The notes beneath the pieces were generated by a model that worked only from the letters and a program-made list of their open reading frames with translations, did no database searches and was not told the DNA's origin. The position numbers and the translations under genes are program-made. A DNA stretch of 24,334 bases from JBFGWM01 sp041588495. Lineage in GTDB: Bacteria > Pseudomonadota > Gammaproteobacteria > Pseudomonadales > JBFGWM01. Shown here one piece after another: positions 15,275-22,693 of this stretch. The number at the start of each line of letters is the position of its first letter. Positions within the stretch are counted from its first letter, which is position 1. The DNA lies in assembly GCA_041588495.1 (NCBI GenBank), contig JBFGWM010000013.1, positions 1 through 24,334 of the forward strand, in the 5' to 3' direction.

Positions 15275-15930
15275 GGTTCCGGGGGAAGCAATTCGGAAAA
15301 ATGGTCGAAGGCCGAGAAACGCGGCTGTGCGCGTGGCGGCAGTCCGCTGTCCGGGCGAGTCACGGTAAGCAGGTGCCGGATTCCGTGCGCGGCGGCGGCG
15401 TCGAGGACCTCCTCGTTGTCATCGATCAGGAGGGTCGTTTCCGGTTCGCAGTCCACGGCGCTGGAGAACGCGTGCCAGAACTCCGGGCTTTCCTTGGCAT
15501 GACCGTAATCGTGGGAACTCACGATCTCACAGAATACGCCGTCCCAGCCCACCCGCTCCAGCTTGATTTCCAGCGTGTCGCGGTGCGCGTTGGTGACCAG
15601 CAGGCCCCGGCGGTCGCTGGCCCGGAGCCACGTGAGAAATCGTTCCGCGCCCGCCCGGGGCGCAATCCGGTCGCTGACCTCCCGCTTGAGTGCAATCACA
15701 TCGATCTGCAGGGCGTCAGACCAGAAGTCGGTGCAGTACCAGTTCAGGGTTCCGCGCTCTGCCTCGATCAGCTTCGCGAGCTGATCGGCGGCCTGGTCCG
15801 CCCGCAGGCCGTGCCGCTCGGCGTAGCGTAGCGGCAGGTACTCCTGCCAGAAGTAGTTATCGAAGCGCAGGTCCAGCAGGGTGCCGTCCATATCGAGAAG
15901 AACGGTACGGATATCGGGCCAGGGAATCAT
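15271..15930 (-). CDS. yrfG: HAD-family GMP/IMP nucleotidase YrfG
   Basis: 219 residues. HAD motif I is LLDMDGTLLDL (nucleophile Asp13, acid Asp15), motif II is LLVTNAH (Thr113), Lys146 provides motif III, and LLIDDNEEV (Asp170/171) is motif IV. The FDNYFWQEYLP segment and helical cap are characteristic of YrfG, which hydrolyses purine nucleoside monophosphates such as GMP and IMP. It is the first gene of a two-gene unit with hslR, as in enteric bacteria, and is divergent from cysQ. Confidence 0.9.
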   Translation of the reverse strand: MIPWPDIRTVLLDMDGTLLDLRFDNYFWQEYLPLRYAERHGLRADQAADQLAKLIEAERGTLNWYCTDFWSDALQIDVIALKREVSDRIAPRAGAERFLTWLRASDRRGLLVTNAHRDTLEIKLERVGWDGVFCEIVSSHDYGHAKESPEFWHAFSSAVDCEPETTLLIDDNEEVLDAAAAHGIRHLLTVTRPDSGLPPRAQPRFSAFDHFSELLPPEP

Positions 15931-15970
15931 GACGGTGCTGAGTTAGACTATCAGGTAGGGCTGGATGCCA

Positions 15971-15976
15971 ATTATA
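15971..15976 (-). promoter_or_regulatory. Candidate -10 element for yrfG-hslR
   Basis: A perfect TATAAT on the minus strand, about 40 bp before the yrfG ATG in the 105-bp yrfG/cysQ divergent gap. No good -35 is found at 16-18 bp, so the call rests on the -10 alone. Confidence 0.4.
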
Positions 15977-16035
15977 CAGGAATCCAATCGCGGTCCGGTC
16001 GCCCAGCGGGAGCTGGCCAATCGAGGAGGTTGAGG

Positions 16036-16860
16036 GTGCGGGAATCAGACTGTTCAGAGGTCGTCGAGATTGCGCGACGTGCCGGGGAAAGGATCCTCGA
16101 GGTCTACGAGGCCGCGGCGGGAATCGATGTCGAACACAAGGACGACAAGAGTCCGCTGACCCAGGCCGATCTCGCCGCCCACGAGGAAATCCTCCGCGGC
16201 CTGCGTGCGCTTACCCCGAATATACCGGTGCTCTCCGAGGAATCCGAACCTGTGCCCTGGAAGCGTCGGCGCGAATGGAACGCCTACTGGCTGGTCGACC
16301 CGCTCGACGGAACCAAGGAGTTCATCAACCGCAATGGCGAGTTCACCGTGAACATAGCCTTGGTCCGCGACGGCGAACCGGTACTGGGCGTGGTTCATGT
16401 GCCGGTGACGGGGGTCACCTACTGGGGGGACGTGGATCGGGGAGCCAGCAAGGCGGTGGGGAATTCTGCACCGGACCCGATCACCGTTCGCTCGATTGAG
16501 AATCTCATTGCAGAGGGCGGCGTCGTGACCATCGTCGCCAGTCGCAGGCACCGGGGTGAGGAACTGGATCATTACCTGCAGCGCATCGAGGAACGTTTTG
16601 GCGAGATCTCGACGGCGAGCATGGGCAGTTCTCTCAAGATCTGCCTGGTTGCGGAAGGCAAGGCGGACATCTACCCGCGTCTCGCACCGACCTGCGAGTG
16701 GGACACCGCAGCTGCACAGGCTGTGCTGGAGGCCGCGGGCGGGCATATCGTTGATACGGACTTCCGTGCCCTGCGCTACAACCGCAAGGAAGCAATGCTC
16801 AACCCCCACTTCCTGGCAATCGGCGACCCCGGATACCCGTGGCCCGACGTGCTGGGCTAG
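16036..16860 (+). CDS. cysQ: 3'(2'),5'-bisphosphate nucleotidase CysQ
   Basis: 274 residues from a GTG at 16036. GAGGAGG (16023-16029) lies 6 bp upstream, ideal for this GTG, whereas an in-frame TTG at 16030 abuts it and is too close. Inositol-monophosphatase-family metal sites are VLSEES (Glu68/69), WLVDPLDGTKEFI (Asp88, Asp91) and CEWDTAAAQAVLEAAGG (Asp223). RNGEFTVNIALV is typical of CysQ. It hydrolyses 3'-phosphoadenosine 5'-phosphate to AMP and phosphate, relieving inhibition of sulfate assimilation and RNA turnover. A strong palindrome follows the stop codon. In several gammaproteobacteria cysQ lies near yrfG, hslR and pckA, as here. Confidence 0.95.
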   Translation: MRESDCSEVVEIARRAGERILEVYEAAAGIDVEHKDDKSPLTQADLAAHEEILRGLRALTPNIPVLSEESEPVPWKRRREWNAYWLVDPLDGTKEFINRNGEFTVNIALVRDGEPVLGVVHVPVTGVTYWGDVDRGASKAVGNSAPDPITVRSIENLIAEGGVVTIVASRRHRGEELDHYLQRIEERFGEISTASMGSSLKICLVAEGKADIYPRLAPTCEWDTAAAQAVLEAAGGHIVDTDFRALRYNRKEAMLNPHFLAIGDPGYPWPDVLG

Positions 16861-16881
16861 GGAACCCCCGCGGGGGTTCCC
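16860..16881. terminator. Bidirectional terminator hairpin between cysQ and the acyl-CoA dehydrogenase
   Basis: GGGAACCCCC and GGGGGTTCCC form a perfect 10-bp inverted repeat around GC (effective loop of about 4 bases). It starts at the last base of the cysQ stop codon and ends 16 bp before the stop of the convergent gene. No T-run follows on either side, so its efficiency is uncertain, but its placement is exactly that of a shared terminator. Confidence 0.65.
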
Positions 16882-16897
16882 GGATCAACCCTGCTGC

Positions 16898-18682
16898 TCA
16901 GAAGAGTTCCGCATCCAGGTCCATGAGCGGTGCGGACCCGGCGCGGATGGAGTCGAGCAGCGCCTGGTGCTGGGGCAGCAGGCGTCGCACGTAAAAGCGC
17001 GCGGTGGCCAGCTTGGCGGCGCTGTAACCGGGATCGTCAGACTGCTTGGCGATCGCGGTTTCCGCCATGCGCGCCCACATGTAGGCGTAGGCCGCGTAGC
17101 CGAACAGGTGCAGGTATTCCACGGAGGCGGACCCCAGGGCATGGGGGTCCTGTTTCGCGTTTTCCAGCACATACTCGGTTGCGGACTGCAGGCTTTCCAT
17201 GGCCGCCTTCAAGGGGTCAATGAACTCCACCAGATCCTGTGAGTCGGACTTGGTGTCGATGTAAGCGCTTACTTCATCCGCGAAATGCTGATACATGCGA
17301 CCGCCGCTGCCACCGATCTTGCGGGCCACCAGGTCGAGGGCCTGGATGCCGTTGGTGCCCTCGTAGATCTGCGCGATGCGCGCGTCGCGAACGAACTGTT
17401 CCATCCCCCACTCGCGAATGTACCCGTGACCGCCGAACACCTGCTGGCCGAGGATGCAGGCGTCGAGCCCCTTGTCGGTAAAGAACGCCTTGGCAACCGG
17501 CGTGAGCAGGGCGACCAGGTCCTGGGCGCGATCCCGGACGGTGTCGTCATCGCTGAATTTCGCGATGTCCAGTTGCATGCCGACGTAGACTGCGAAGGCC
17601 CGTGCCCCCTCGTTGAACGCGCGCTGGGTCAGCAGCATGCGGCGCACGTCGGGGTGGACGATGATCGGGTCGGCGGGCTTGTCCGGCAACTGGGCGCCGG
17701 CCGGAGAACGACTTTGCAGGCGTTCCCGCGCGTAACCGACCGCGCTCTGGTAGGAGATTTCCCCGAGCCCGATACCCTGCAGGCCGATCGACAGGCGCTC
17801 GTAGTTCATCATGGTGAACATGGCGGCCAGGCCGCGGTTCGGCTCACCCACCAGGTAACCCTTGGCGCCGTCGAAGTTGAGAACGCAGGTGGCCGAACCC
17901 TTGATGCCCATCTTGTGCTCGATGGAGCCGCAGGTTGCCGGGTTGCGTTCGCCCAGGGACCCGTCCTCGTTGACCAGGTATTTTGATACCAGGAACAGGG
18001 AGATGCCCTTGGGCCCCGGGGGTGCGTCCGGTAGCTTGGCCAGGACCAGGTGGAAGATGTTCTCGGTGAGGTCGTGCTCGCCACCGGTGATGAAAATCTT
18101 GGTGCCGCTGACCTTGTAGCTGCCATCGGGGTTGGGTTCCGCCTTGGTGCGGATGATCCCGAGGTCGGTGCCGCAGTGGGGCTCGGTGAGGCACATCGAG
18201 CACGCCCAGGTGCCGTCATACAGCTTCGGCAGGTAGGTGGATTTCAGTTCCTCGGTGGCATGGGTGTCGATCGACAGCGCGGCGCCCGCGGATAGCGTGG
18301 GATAGAGCATGAACGAGGTGTTCGCCGCGTACATCATTTCCTCGAAGAGGACGTTCAGCATCTTCGGCATGCCCTGGCCACCGTATTCCGGATTGCCGCC
18401 GAGGCCGACCCAGCCGCCTTCCGAGTAGTGCTGGTAGGCCTCCTTGAAACCCTTCGGGGTGAACACGTCGCCGTCCTCGAACCGGCAGCCTTCCTCGTCG
18501 CCGCTGCGGTTCAGGGGGAACAGTTCGTTCTCGGCCAGCTTGGCGCCTTCCTCGAGAACCGCGGAGGCGATTTCCATGTCGACCTCGGCCGTCCCGGGCA
18601 TGCCCTTCCACAGGTTGGGGGCGTCGAATACGTCATTGAGGAGAAACTGCATGTCACGCAGCGGTGCCTTGTACTCTGCCAT
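16898..18682 (-). CDS. Acyl-CoA dehydrogenase, ~600-residue type (first of tandem pair)
   Basis: 594 residues, longer than the 380-residue short/medium-chain enzymes and typical of the family with extra N- and C-terminal domains (DmdC/FadE5-like). The N-terminal YKAPLRDMQFLLNDVF is the AcylCoA_DH_N block. CSMCLTEPHCGTDLG and ITGGEHDL contact FAD. QIYEGTNGIQ holds the likely catalytic base Glu441. A C-terminal helical domain follows ~470. It removes hydrogens from C2-C3 of an acyl-CoA and passes electrons to ETF. Chain length and substrate are unknown; 3-methylmercaptopropionyl-CoA is one possibility in this family. GAGGAA precedes the ATG. It lies downstream of a paralogue on the same strand. 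Confidence 0.93.
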   Translation of the reverse strand: MAEYKAPLRDMQFLLNDVFDAPNLWKGMPGTAEVDMEIASAVLEEGAKLAENELFPLNRSGDEEGCRFEDGDVFTPKGFKEAYQHYSEGGWVGLGGNPEYGGQGMPKMLNVLFEEMMYAANTSFMLYPTLSAGAALSIDTHATEELKSTYLPKLYDGTWACSMCLTEPHCGTDLGIIRTKAEPNPDGSYKVSGTKIFITGGEHDLTENIFHLVLAKLPDAPPGPKGISLFLVSKYLVNEDGSLGERNPATCGSIEHKMGIKGSATCVLNFDGAKGYLVGEPNRGLAAMFTMMNYERLSIGLQGIGLGEISYQSAVGYARERLQSRSPAGAQLPDKPADPIIVHPDVRRMLLTQRAFNEGARAFAVYVGMQLDIAKFSDDDTVRDRAQDLVALLTPVAKAFFTDKGLDACILGQQVFGGHGYIREWGMEQFVRDARIAQIYEGTNGIQALDLVARKIGGSGGRMYQHFADEVSAYIDTKSDSQDLVEFIDPLKAAMESLQSATEYVLENAKQDPHALGSASVEYLHLFGYAAYAYMWARMAETAIAKQSDDPGYSAAKLATARFYVRRLLPQHQALLDSIRAGSAPLMDLDAELF

Positions 18683-18717
18683 TGCCTGGTTTCCTCGGTT
18701 GCGAACGGAGAATGGGT

Positions 18718-18738
18718 GGCGTGCCGCCCGGGCACGCC
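18718..18738 (-). repeat. Inverted repeat in the leader of the downstream acyl-CoA dehydrogenase gene
   Basis: GGCGTGCC (18718-18725) and GGCACGCC (18731-18738) form an 8-bp stem with a 5-base loop, 35 bp upstream of the start codon at 18682. It could be a leader structure, a second part of the upstream terminator, or a regulator site. No function is known. Confidence 0.4.
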
Positions 18739-18766
18739 CTGAACAGGAAAGAATAACAGAAGACGG

Positions 18767-18793
18767 GCGACGCCCCCGTGCAGGGGGCGTCGC
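18767..18793 (-). terminator. Terminator hairpin after the second acyl-CoA dehydrogenase gene
   Basis: GCGACGCCCCC (18767-18777) pairs perfectly with GGGGGCGTCGC (18783-18793) across a 5-base loop. It begins 6 bp past the stop codon of the 18800-20602 gene. In the direction of transcription it is followed by a moderately T-rich stretch (TTCTGTTATTCTTT). It would separate the two tandem genes or attenuate readthrough into the second. Confidence 0.7.
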
Positions 18794-18799
18794 GGGGGG

Positions 18800-20602
18800 T
18801 CACAGGAAGGAGAAATGCTCTTCCTCGAGGTCCATCACGGCGGGTGCGCCGGCCAGCATGGTTGCGGCCAGCCCCCGGGTGCGCGGCAGAATCTTGCGAT
18901 AGTAGAACCGCGCGGTGAACACCTTGGCCCGGTAGAAGTCCTCGTCGCCGCTGCCGGCGGCCAGCTGGTCGAGGGCCACCTGGGCCATCCAGGCCCAGAA
19001 ATAGGCCAGGCAGGCGTACCCGGAATACATCAGGTAGTCCACCGATGCGGCGCCCACCTCCTCGCGGTCCTGCATGGCGGCCATGCCGATCTTGGTGGTG
19101 AGCTCGCCCCACTCCTTGATCAGGGCGGCAAGCGGCTCGACGAAGGGCTTCATGTCCTCGCGTTCGCCATTCTCCTTGCAGAAATGGTAAATGATCTTGG
19201 TGAACTCGCGCAGGGTTTCGCCGTTGGTCATCAGGACCTTGCGGCCCAGCAGGTCCAGCGACTGGATGCCGGTGGTGCCCTCGTAGATCAGGGTGATCCG
19301 GGCGTCCCGCACCAGCTGCTCCATGCCCCATTCCTTGATGAAGCCGTGGCCGCCATAAATCTGCATGCCCAGGTTGACCGACTCGTAGCCGCTCTCGGTC
19401 ATGAACGCCTTGCAGATCGGGGTCAGGAAGTGCAGCAGCTTGTCCGCGTGGTCACGTTCCGCCTGGTCCTTGGCGTGGCGCGCGGTGTCGACCACGGTGG
19501 CCGTGTAATAGGCCAGCGCGCGACAGCCTTCCGCGATGGACTTCTGGGTCAGCAGCATGCGCCGCACGTCGGGATGGACGATGATCGGGTCGGCCGGCTT
19601 GTCCGGATGCTTTGGCCCGCTGAGAGAGCGCATCTGCAGGCGCTCCTTGGCATAGGCCAGAGCGCCCTGGTAGGAAGCCTCGCCCACGCCCAGACCCTGG
19701 ATGCCGGTGCCCAGGCGGGCGGCATTCATCATGGTGAACATGCAGCGCAGGCCCTGGTTGGGTTCGCCGACCATGTAGCCGACCGCGTCCTCAAACACCA
19801 TGACGCAGGTGGCATTGGCCTTGATGCCCATTTTTTCCTCGAGGCCCGCGGCGCGCACCCCGTTGCGCTCGCCGACGCCTCCCTGCTCATCGGGCAGGAA
19901 CTTGGGAACGATGAACAGCGAGATGCCCTTGGTGCCCTTGGGTGCGTCGGGAAGGCGTGCCAGCACCAGGTGGACGATGTTCTCGGCCATGTCGTGGTCG
20001 CCGGAAGAAATGAAGATCTTCTCCCCGGTGATCCGGTACGAGCCGTCGGCGTGGGGTTCGGCGCGGGTGCGCAGCAGGCCGAGATCGGATCCGCAGTGGG
20101 ACTCGGTCAGGCACATGGTGCCGGTCCAGCTGCCTTCCACCAGTTTCGACAGGTAGGTGTGCTGCTGTTCCTCGGTGCCGTGCACCATGAGGGCGTTCAT
20201 CGCACCGTGGCTCAGGCCGGGATACATGCCCCAGGAGATGTCGGCCGAGAAGATCATCTCGTTGAGCACCTGGCCCAGGGAGTCAGGCAGGCCCTGCCCG
20301 CCGAACTTGGGCTCGGCGCACATGGACCCCCAACCGTTCTCCACGTACTGTTGGTAGGCTTCCTTGAAGCCCGGCGGGGTGGTCACCGAACCGTCCTCGT
20401 GCAGGGTGCAACCGTGCTGGTCGCCCACCTTGCTCAACGGCGTGAGCACCTCGGAGGCAAACTTGGAGCCCTCCTCGAGGATCATGTTGATGGTGTCGGC
20501 GTCGGCTTCCTCGAAACCGTGGGAGCGGTAGATCTCCTCGACTTTCAGCATCTCGTTGAGAACGAAGCGCATGTCGCGCACGGGAGCTTTATAAGTCCGC
20601 AT
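18800..20602 (-). CDS. Acyl-CoA dehydrogenase, ~600-residue type (second of tandem pair)
   Basis: 600 residues, paralogous to the neighbouring 594-residue enzyme. The likely catalytic Glu is at the same residue number (441, in LIYEGTTGIQ), and PADPIIVHPDVRRMLLTQ is identical in both. Other blocks are TYKAPVRDMRFVLNEML at the N-terminus, GTMCLTESHCGSDLG, and ISSGDHDMAEN in the FAD domain. It catalyses FAD-dependent acyl-CoA alpha,beta-dehydrogenation in fatty-acid or related acid degradation, with ETF as electron acceptor; the substrate is unknown. AAGGGG lies upstream of the ATG. A promoter with an operator-like palindrome precedes it, and a hairpin follows it. Confidence 0.93.
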   Translation of the reverse strand: MRTYKAPVRDMRFVLNEMLKVEEIYRSHGFEEADADTINMILEEGSKFASEVLTPLSKVGDQHGCTLHEDGSVTTPPGFKEAYQQYVENGWGSMCAEPKFGGQGLPDSLGQVLNEMIFSADISWGMYPGLSHGAMNALMVHGTEEQQHTYLSKLVEGSWTGTMCLTESHCGSDLGLLRTRAEPHADGSYRITGEKIFISSGDHDMAENIVHLVLARLPDAPKGTKGISLFIVPKFLPDEQGGVGERNGVRAAGLEEKMGIKANATCVMVFEDAVGYMVGEPNQGLRCMFTMMNAARLGTGIQGLGVGEASYQGALAYAKERLQMRSLSGPKHPDKPADPIIVHPDVRRMLLTQKSIAEGCRALAYYTATVVDTARHAKDQAERDHADKLLHFLTPICKAFMTESGYESVNLGMQIYGGHGFIKEWGMEQLVRDARITLIYEGTTGIQSLDLLGRKVLMTNGETLREFTKIIYHFCKENGEREDMKPFVEPLAALIKEWGELTTKIGMAAMQDREEVGAASVDYLMYSGYACLAYFWAWMAQVALDQLAAGSGDEDFYRAKVFTARFYYRKILPRTRGLAATMLAGAPAVMDLEEEHFSFL

Positions 20603-20674
20603 GGCTATCCCCTTGTGTCATTGCGACGGACCCGGCCGTCGCGGGTGGAACATAAACCCGATTTGATGGCCGGA

Positions 20675-20704
20675 ATTCTACCAAACAAACGTTAGTTTTG
20701 TCAT
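20675..20704 (-). promoter_or_regulatory. Sigma70-like promoter with PsrA-like operator in the spacer
   Basis: On the minus strand ATGACA (20699-20704) and TAGAAT (20675-20680) each match five of six consensus bases, with an 18-bp spacer. The palindrome AAAC-GTTA-GTTT (20687-20698) lies wholly inside the spacer. The Pseudomonas fatty-acid regulator PsrA recognises C/GAAAC-N2-4-GTTTG/C; this site fits except for its last base. The position would suit repression. Transcription should start near 20668, leaving a leader of about 66 bases before the acyl-CoA dehydrogenase gene. The regulator identity is inferred. Confidence 0.5.
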
Positions 20705-20782
20705 TTGTCGCCGGTAGCAGCGATAGTCCACCCATCCGGGCGGAAAACGCAAGCGGGAAGAGCGAATAACCCGGTCCGGGTC

Positions 20783-21601
20783 TCAGATGTTGGTATCGAT
20801 GAAAACGCCGCGACGGATCGGCTGGATGGGCTCGATCACGCCGATTTCGATCAGGCGGTCCGCGAAAGAGCGCGTGTTCAGGCCGTTATTGCTGCCCTCG
20901 TCCTCTTCATCGGCCGCCTCGCGCGCCTCACGGGCCGCACGCCGTTCCTCGGTTTCCTGGGCGCGGGTTTCCTGCGCCTCGCGGCGTTCCTCGGCCTGCT
21001 GGGCCTGGATGTCCCGCTGCGCCTCAAGCTGCAGTTGCGAGGCGCGCGCCGCAACCCGGCGGTCCTGTGGCGACGGATCCACCGGGGCCAGGGCCGCGCG
21101 GCGAATCACCTGGGCCTTGCGCAGCGTCGCCTCGGGGTCTCCCGGAACGGCGCCGGTATCGATCGAGACCTCGCCGCCGGTCGCATAGAGCACGCCGTCG
21201 GGCCCGCGGGTAAAGCTGAAGCTGGGCGCACCTGCAAAGCGGCCGCCCACGGCGGCGTGGGCCTGCTCGTGGGCGCGCACCTCGCGGTCGCGCTGTTTGA
21301 GTTCCTGTATCTGCCGCTGCTCGGCGCGGTCCGGGGACTGGTCATTGTCGGCCTGGCCAGAATTGTCGGCGGCCTGGTCGTTTCCGTCTTCCTCGCCACG
21401 TTGCTGCAGGCCTTCCCGGGTCCGGTTGCGGCTGAGGGTGGAGCCCTCGATCTCCTCGGACTGCTCCAGGGGTGCAAAACTGGTATCGCGCAGCGCCTCG
21501 CTGGGGCCGGCGCCTGAAGTGGGGCGCGCCACGGGCGCAAAGGGGAGTACGGCCGTGTTGGCGAACGCGGCCACGGGATTGAAGGGAGGCGTTACCGCCA
21601 T
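20783..21601 (-). CDS. SprA-related putative metalloprotease (CJM1_0395-like)
   Basis: 272 residues. The core (~98-175) reads IQELKQRDREVRAHEQAHAA followed by FTRGPDGVLYATGGEVSID and ATLRKAQVIRRAALAP, matching the SprA-related / putative metalloprotease CJM1_0395 family. HEQAH (111-115) fits the HExxH zinc-protease motif. The N-terminal ~95 residues are low-complexity and acidic. Residues ~185-237 form a charged Gln/Glu/Arg-rich helix, probably a coiled coil. No signal peptide is visible. It lies 23 bp behind the mini-rod gene, so they form one operon. A role in flagellar or surface assembly is suggested only by that neighbour; proteolysis is unproven. Confidence 0.8.
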   Translation of the reverse strand: MAVTPPFNPVAAFANTAVLPFAPVARPTSGAGPSEALRDTSFAPLEQSEEIEGSTLSRNRTREGLQQRGEEDGNDQAADNSGQADNDQSPDRAEQRQIQELKQRDREVRAHEQAHAAVGGRFAGAPSFSFTRGPDGVLYATGGEVSIDTGAVPGDPEATLRKAQVIRRAALAPVDPSPQDRRVAARASQLQLEAQRDIQAQQAEERREAQETRAQETEERRAAREAREAADEEDEGSNNGLNTRSFADRLIEIGVIEPIQPIRRGVFIDTNI

Positions 21602-21624
21602 GTCTGGCTACCCCTTCGCGGGAC

Positions 21625-21882
21625 TCAGGCCCGAGTGTCCAGCAGGCTGCCGAGCACCTCGTTCTCGGTCTCGATCACGCGTACCGAAGCCTGCACCTGG
21701 TTGCGCGCCGTGCGCAGATCGACCGCGGATTCCGCGAGGCTCGCGGCATCCGGTTCCTGGGTGGTCCCGTTGCGGGCAATGTCGTTGGCGGCACGATTGA
21801 GGTCGTTGAGGCCTCTGCGTACCCCTTCCAGTCCCGCCTGGTGTGCACTGGGTCCAATCTTCATGACGGCTGCGCTGAACAT
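21625..21882 (-). CDS. Miniature flagellar rod/hook-like protein
   Basis: 85 residues. The N-terminal half (PSAHQAGLEGVRRGLNDLNR and then AANDIARN) resembles the first helix of flagellar rod and hook proteins, whose pattern is SAL..GL......L...SNNIAN. The C-terminus (VQASVRVIETENEVLGSLLDTRA) resembles their last helix (YQANVKVIKTQDEMLGSLLD). The large central domain is missing, so the gene encodes little more than the two terminal helices that build the coiled-coil core of the rod. It is the first gene of an operon with the metalloprotease and has a near-consensus promoter very close to the ATG. GGAT about 7 bp upstream may serve as Shine-Dalgarno. Confidence 0.75.
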   Translation of the reverse strand: MFSAAVMKIGPSAHQAGLEGVRRGLNDLNRAANDIARNGTTQEPDAASLAESAVDLRTARNQVQASVRVIETENEVLGSLLDTRA

Positions 21883-21900
21883 TTTTTATCCATACGCACA

Positions 21901-21929
21901 ATTATACGAGAATTTTCCACTTTGGTCAT
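21901..21929 (-). promoter_or_regulatory. Strong sigma70 promoter of the mini-rod/metalloprotease operon
   Basis: On the minus strand ATGACC (21924-21929; four of six matches to TTGACA) and a perfect TATAAT (21901-21906) are separated by exactly 17 bp. The predicted start near 21894 leaves a leader of only about a dozen bases before the ATG at 21882. This is not a sigma28 flagellar promoter pattern, so the operon may be expressed with housekeeping genes. Confidence 0.65.
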
Positions 21930-22003
21930 TATTTGTGCGGACGTAAGCAATTGATTTCGAACCGAACGGTTGGTTCCGGCCGATGGGCGGGGGGCGCTGT
22001 GGT

Positions 22004-22693
22004 TCAGGCGTTCAGGATGCGTGGGTCCAGGTGGGGCGCGGCTGCCGCCGCAGATGCGGATGCCAGGAAGGGAAGGATTCCCACGCAGGGCGCCGCGATC
22101 CGCTCGCGGAGCGTGGATATGTTTTCGTCCAGGGCCTCCATTCCCGGGTCGATGCAACTGCCGATCCAGCCCGCAAGCGAAAGGCCGTCCGCGCGGATGG
22201 CCGCGGCGCTGAGCAGGGCGTGATTCAGACAGCCCAGGCGCAGGCCGACCACGAGCACCACCGGCGCGCCCAGGATGCGGGCGACATCCGCCATGCTGCT
22301 TTCCGCAGTGGTCAGCGGTACCCGCCAGCCTCCCGCGCCCTCGATCACGGTGAGGTCGGCGCCACGTTGCAGGACGGGCTTGCAGGCCGCCGCAATCTTG
22401 TCCGGATCAAGTTCGATGCCCTCGCGGCGCGCCGCGACATGTGGCGCCAGGGCGTCACGCAGGGCCACCGGATTGACGTCCTGGTAGGCGAGTCCGGGCA
22501 GGTTGCACTGCTCCAGCAGCTGCAGGGCATCGGCATTTCGCGGACCCTGGTCGGTCAACTCGCAGCCGGCCGCCACCGGCTTCAGGGCCGCGGTGGTCCT
22601 GTCACTGCGCCGCGCGAGGTACAGCAATGCGGTACTGACCAGGGTCTTGCCGACCCCGGTGTCGGTGCCGGTCACGAAGAGGGCCTGGTTCAT
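22004..22693 (-). CDS. bioD: Dethiobiotin synthetase
   Basis: 229 residues. The modified P-loop GTDTGVGKT is at 9-17, and AALKPVAAG places the catalytic Lys38. VIEGAGGWRVPL contains the conserved Glu-Gly-Ala-Gly-Gly block that binds Mg-ATP. The enzyme closes the ureido ring of dethiobiotin from 7,8-diaminopelargonate, CO2 and ATP. The start overlaps the bioC stop by ATGA. It is the last gene of the visible bio operon. Downstream, 21930-22003 holds only weak inverted repeats near GAACC (21958-21963) and no clear terminator. Confidence 0.96.
   Translation of the reverse strand: MNQALFVTGTDTGVGKTLVSTALLYLARRSDRTTAALKPVAAGCELTDQGPRNADALQLLEQCNLPGLAYQDVNPVALRDALAPHVAARREGIELDPDKIAAACKPVLQRGADLTVIEGAGGWRVPLTTAESSMADVARILGAPVVLVVGLRLGCLNHALLSAAAIRADGLSLAGWIGSCIDPGMEALDENISTLRERIAAPCVGILPFLASASAAAAAPHLDPRILNA

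Noticed and set aside
18815..20695. A 626-codon plus-strand open frame opposite the second acyl-CoA dehydrogenase
   Set aside because: It is the antisense of a clear gene with complete family motifs. Its His/Gly/Val-rich translation has no recognisable domain, and long antisense frames are expected in high-GC DNA.
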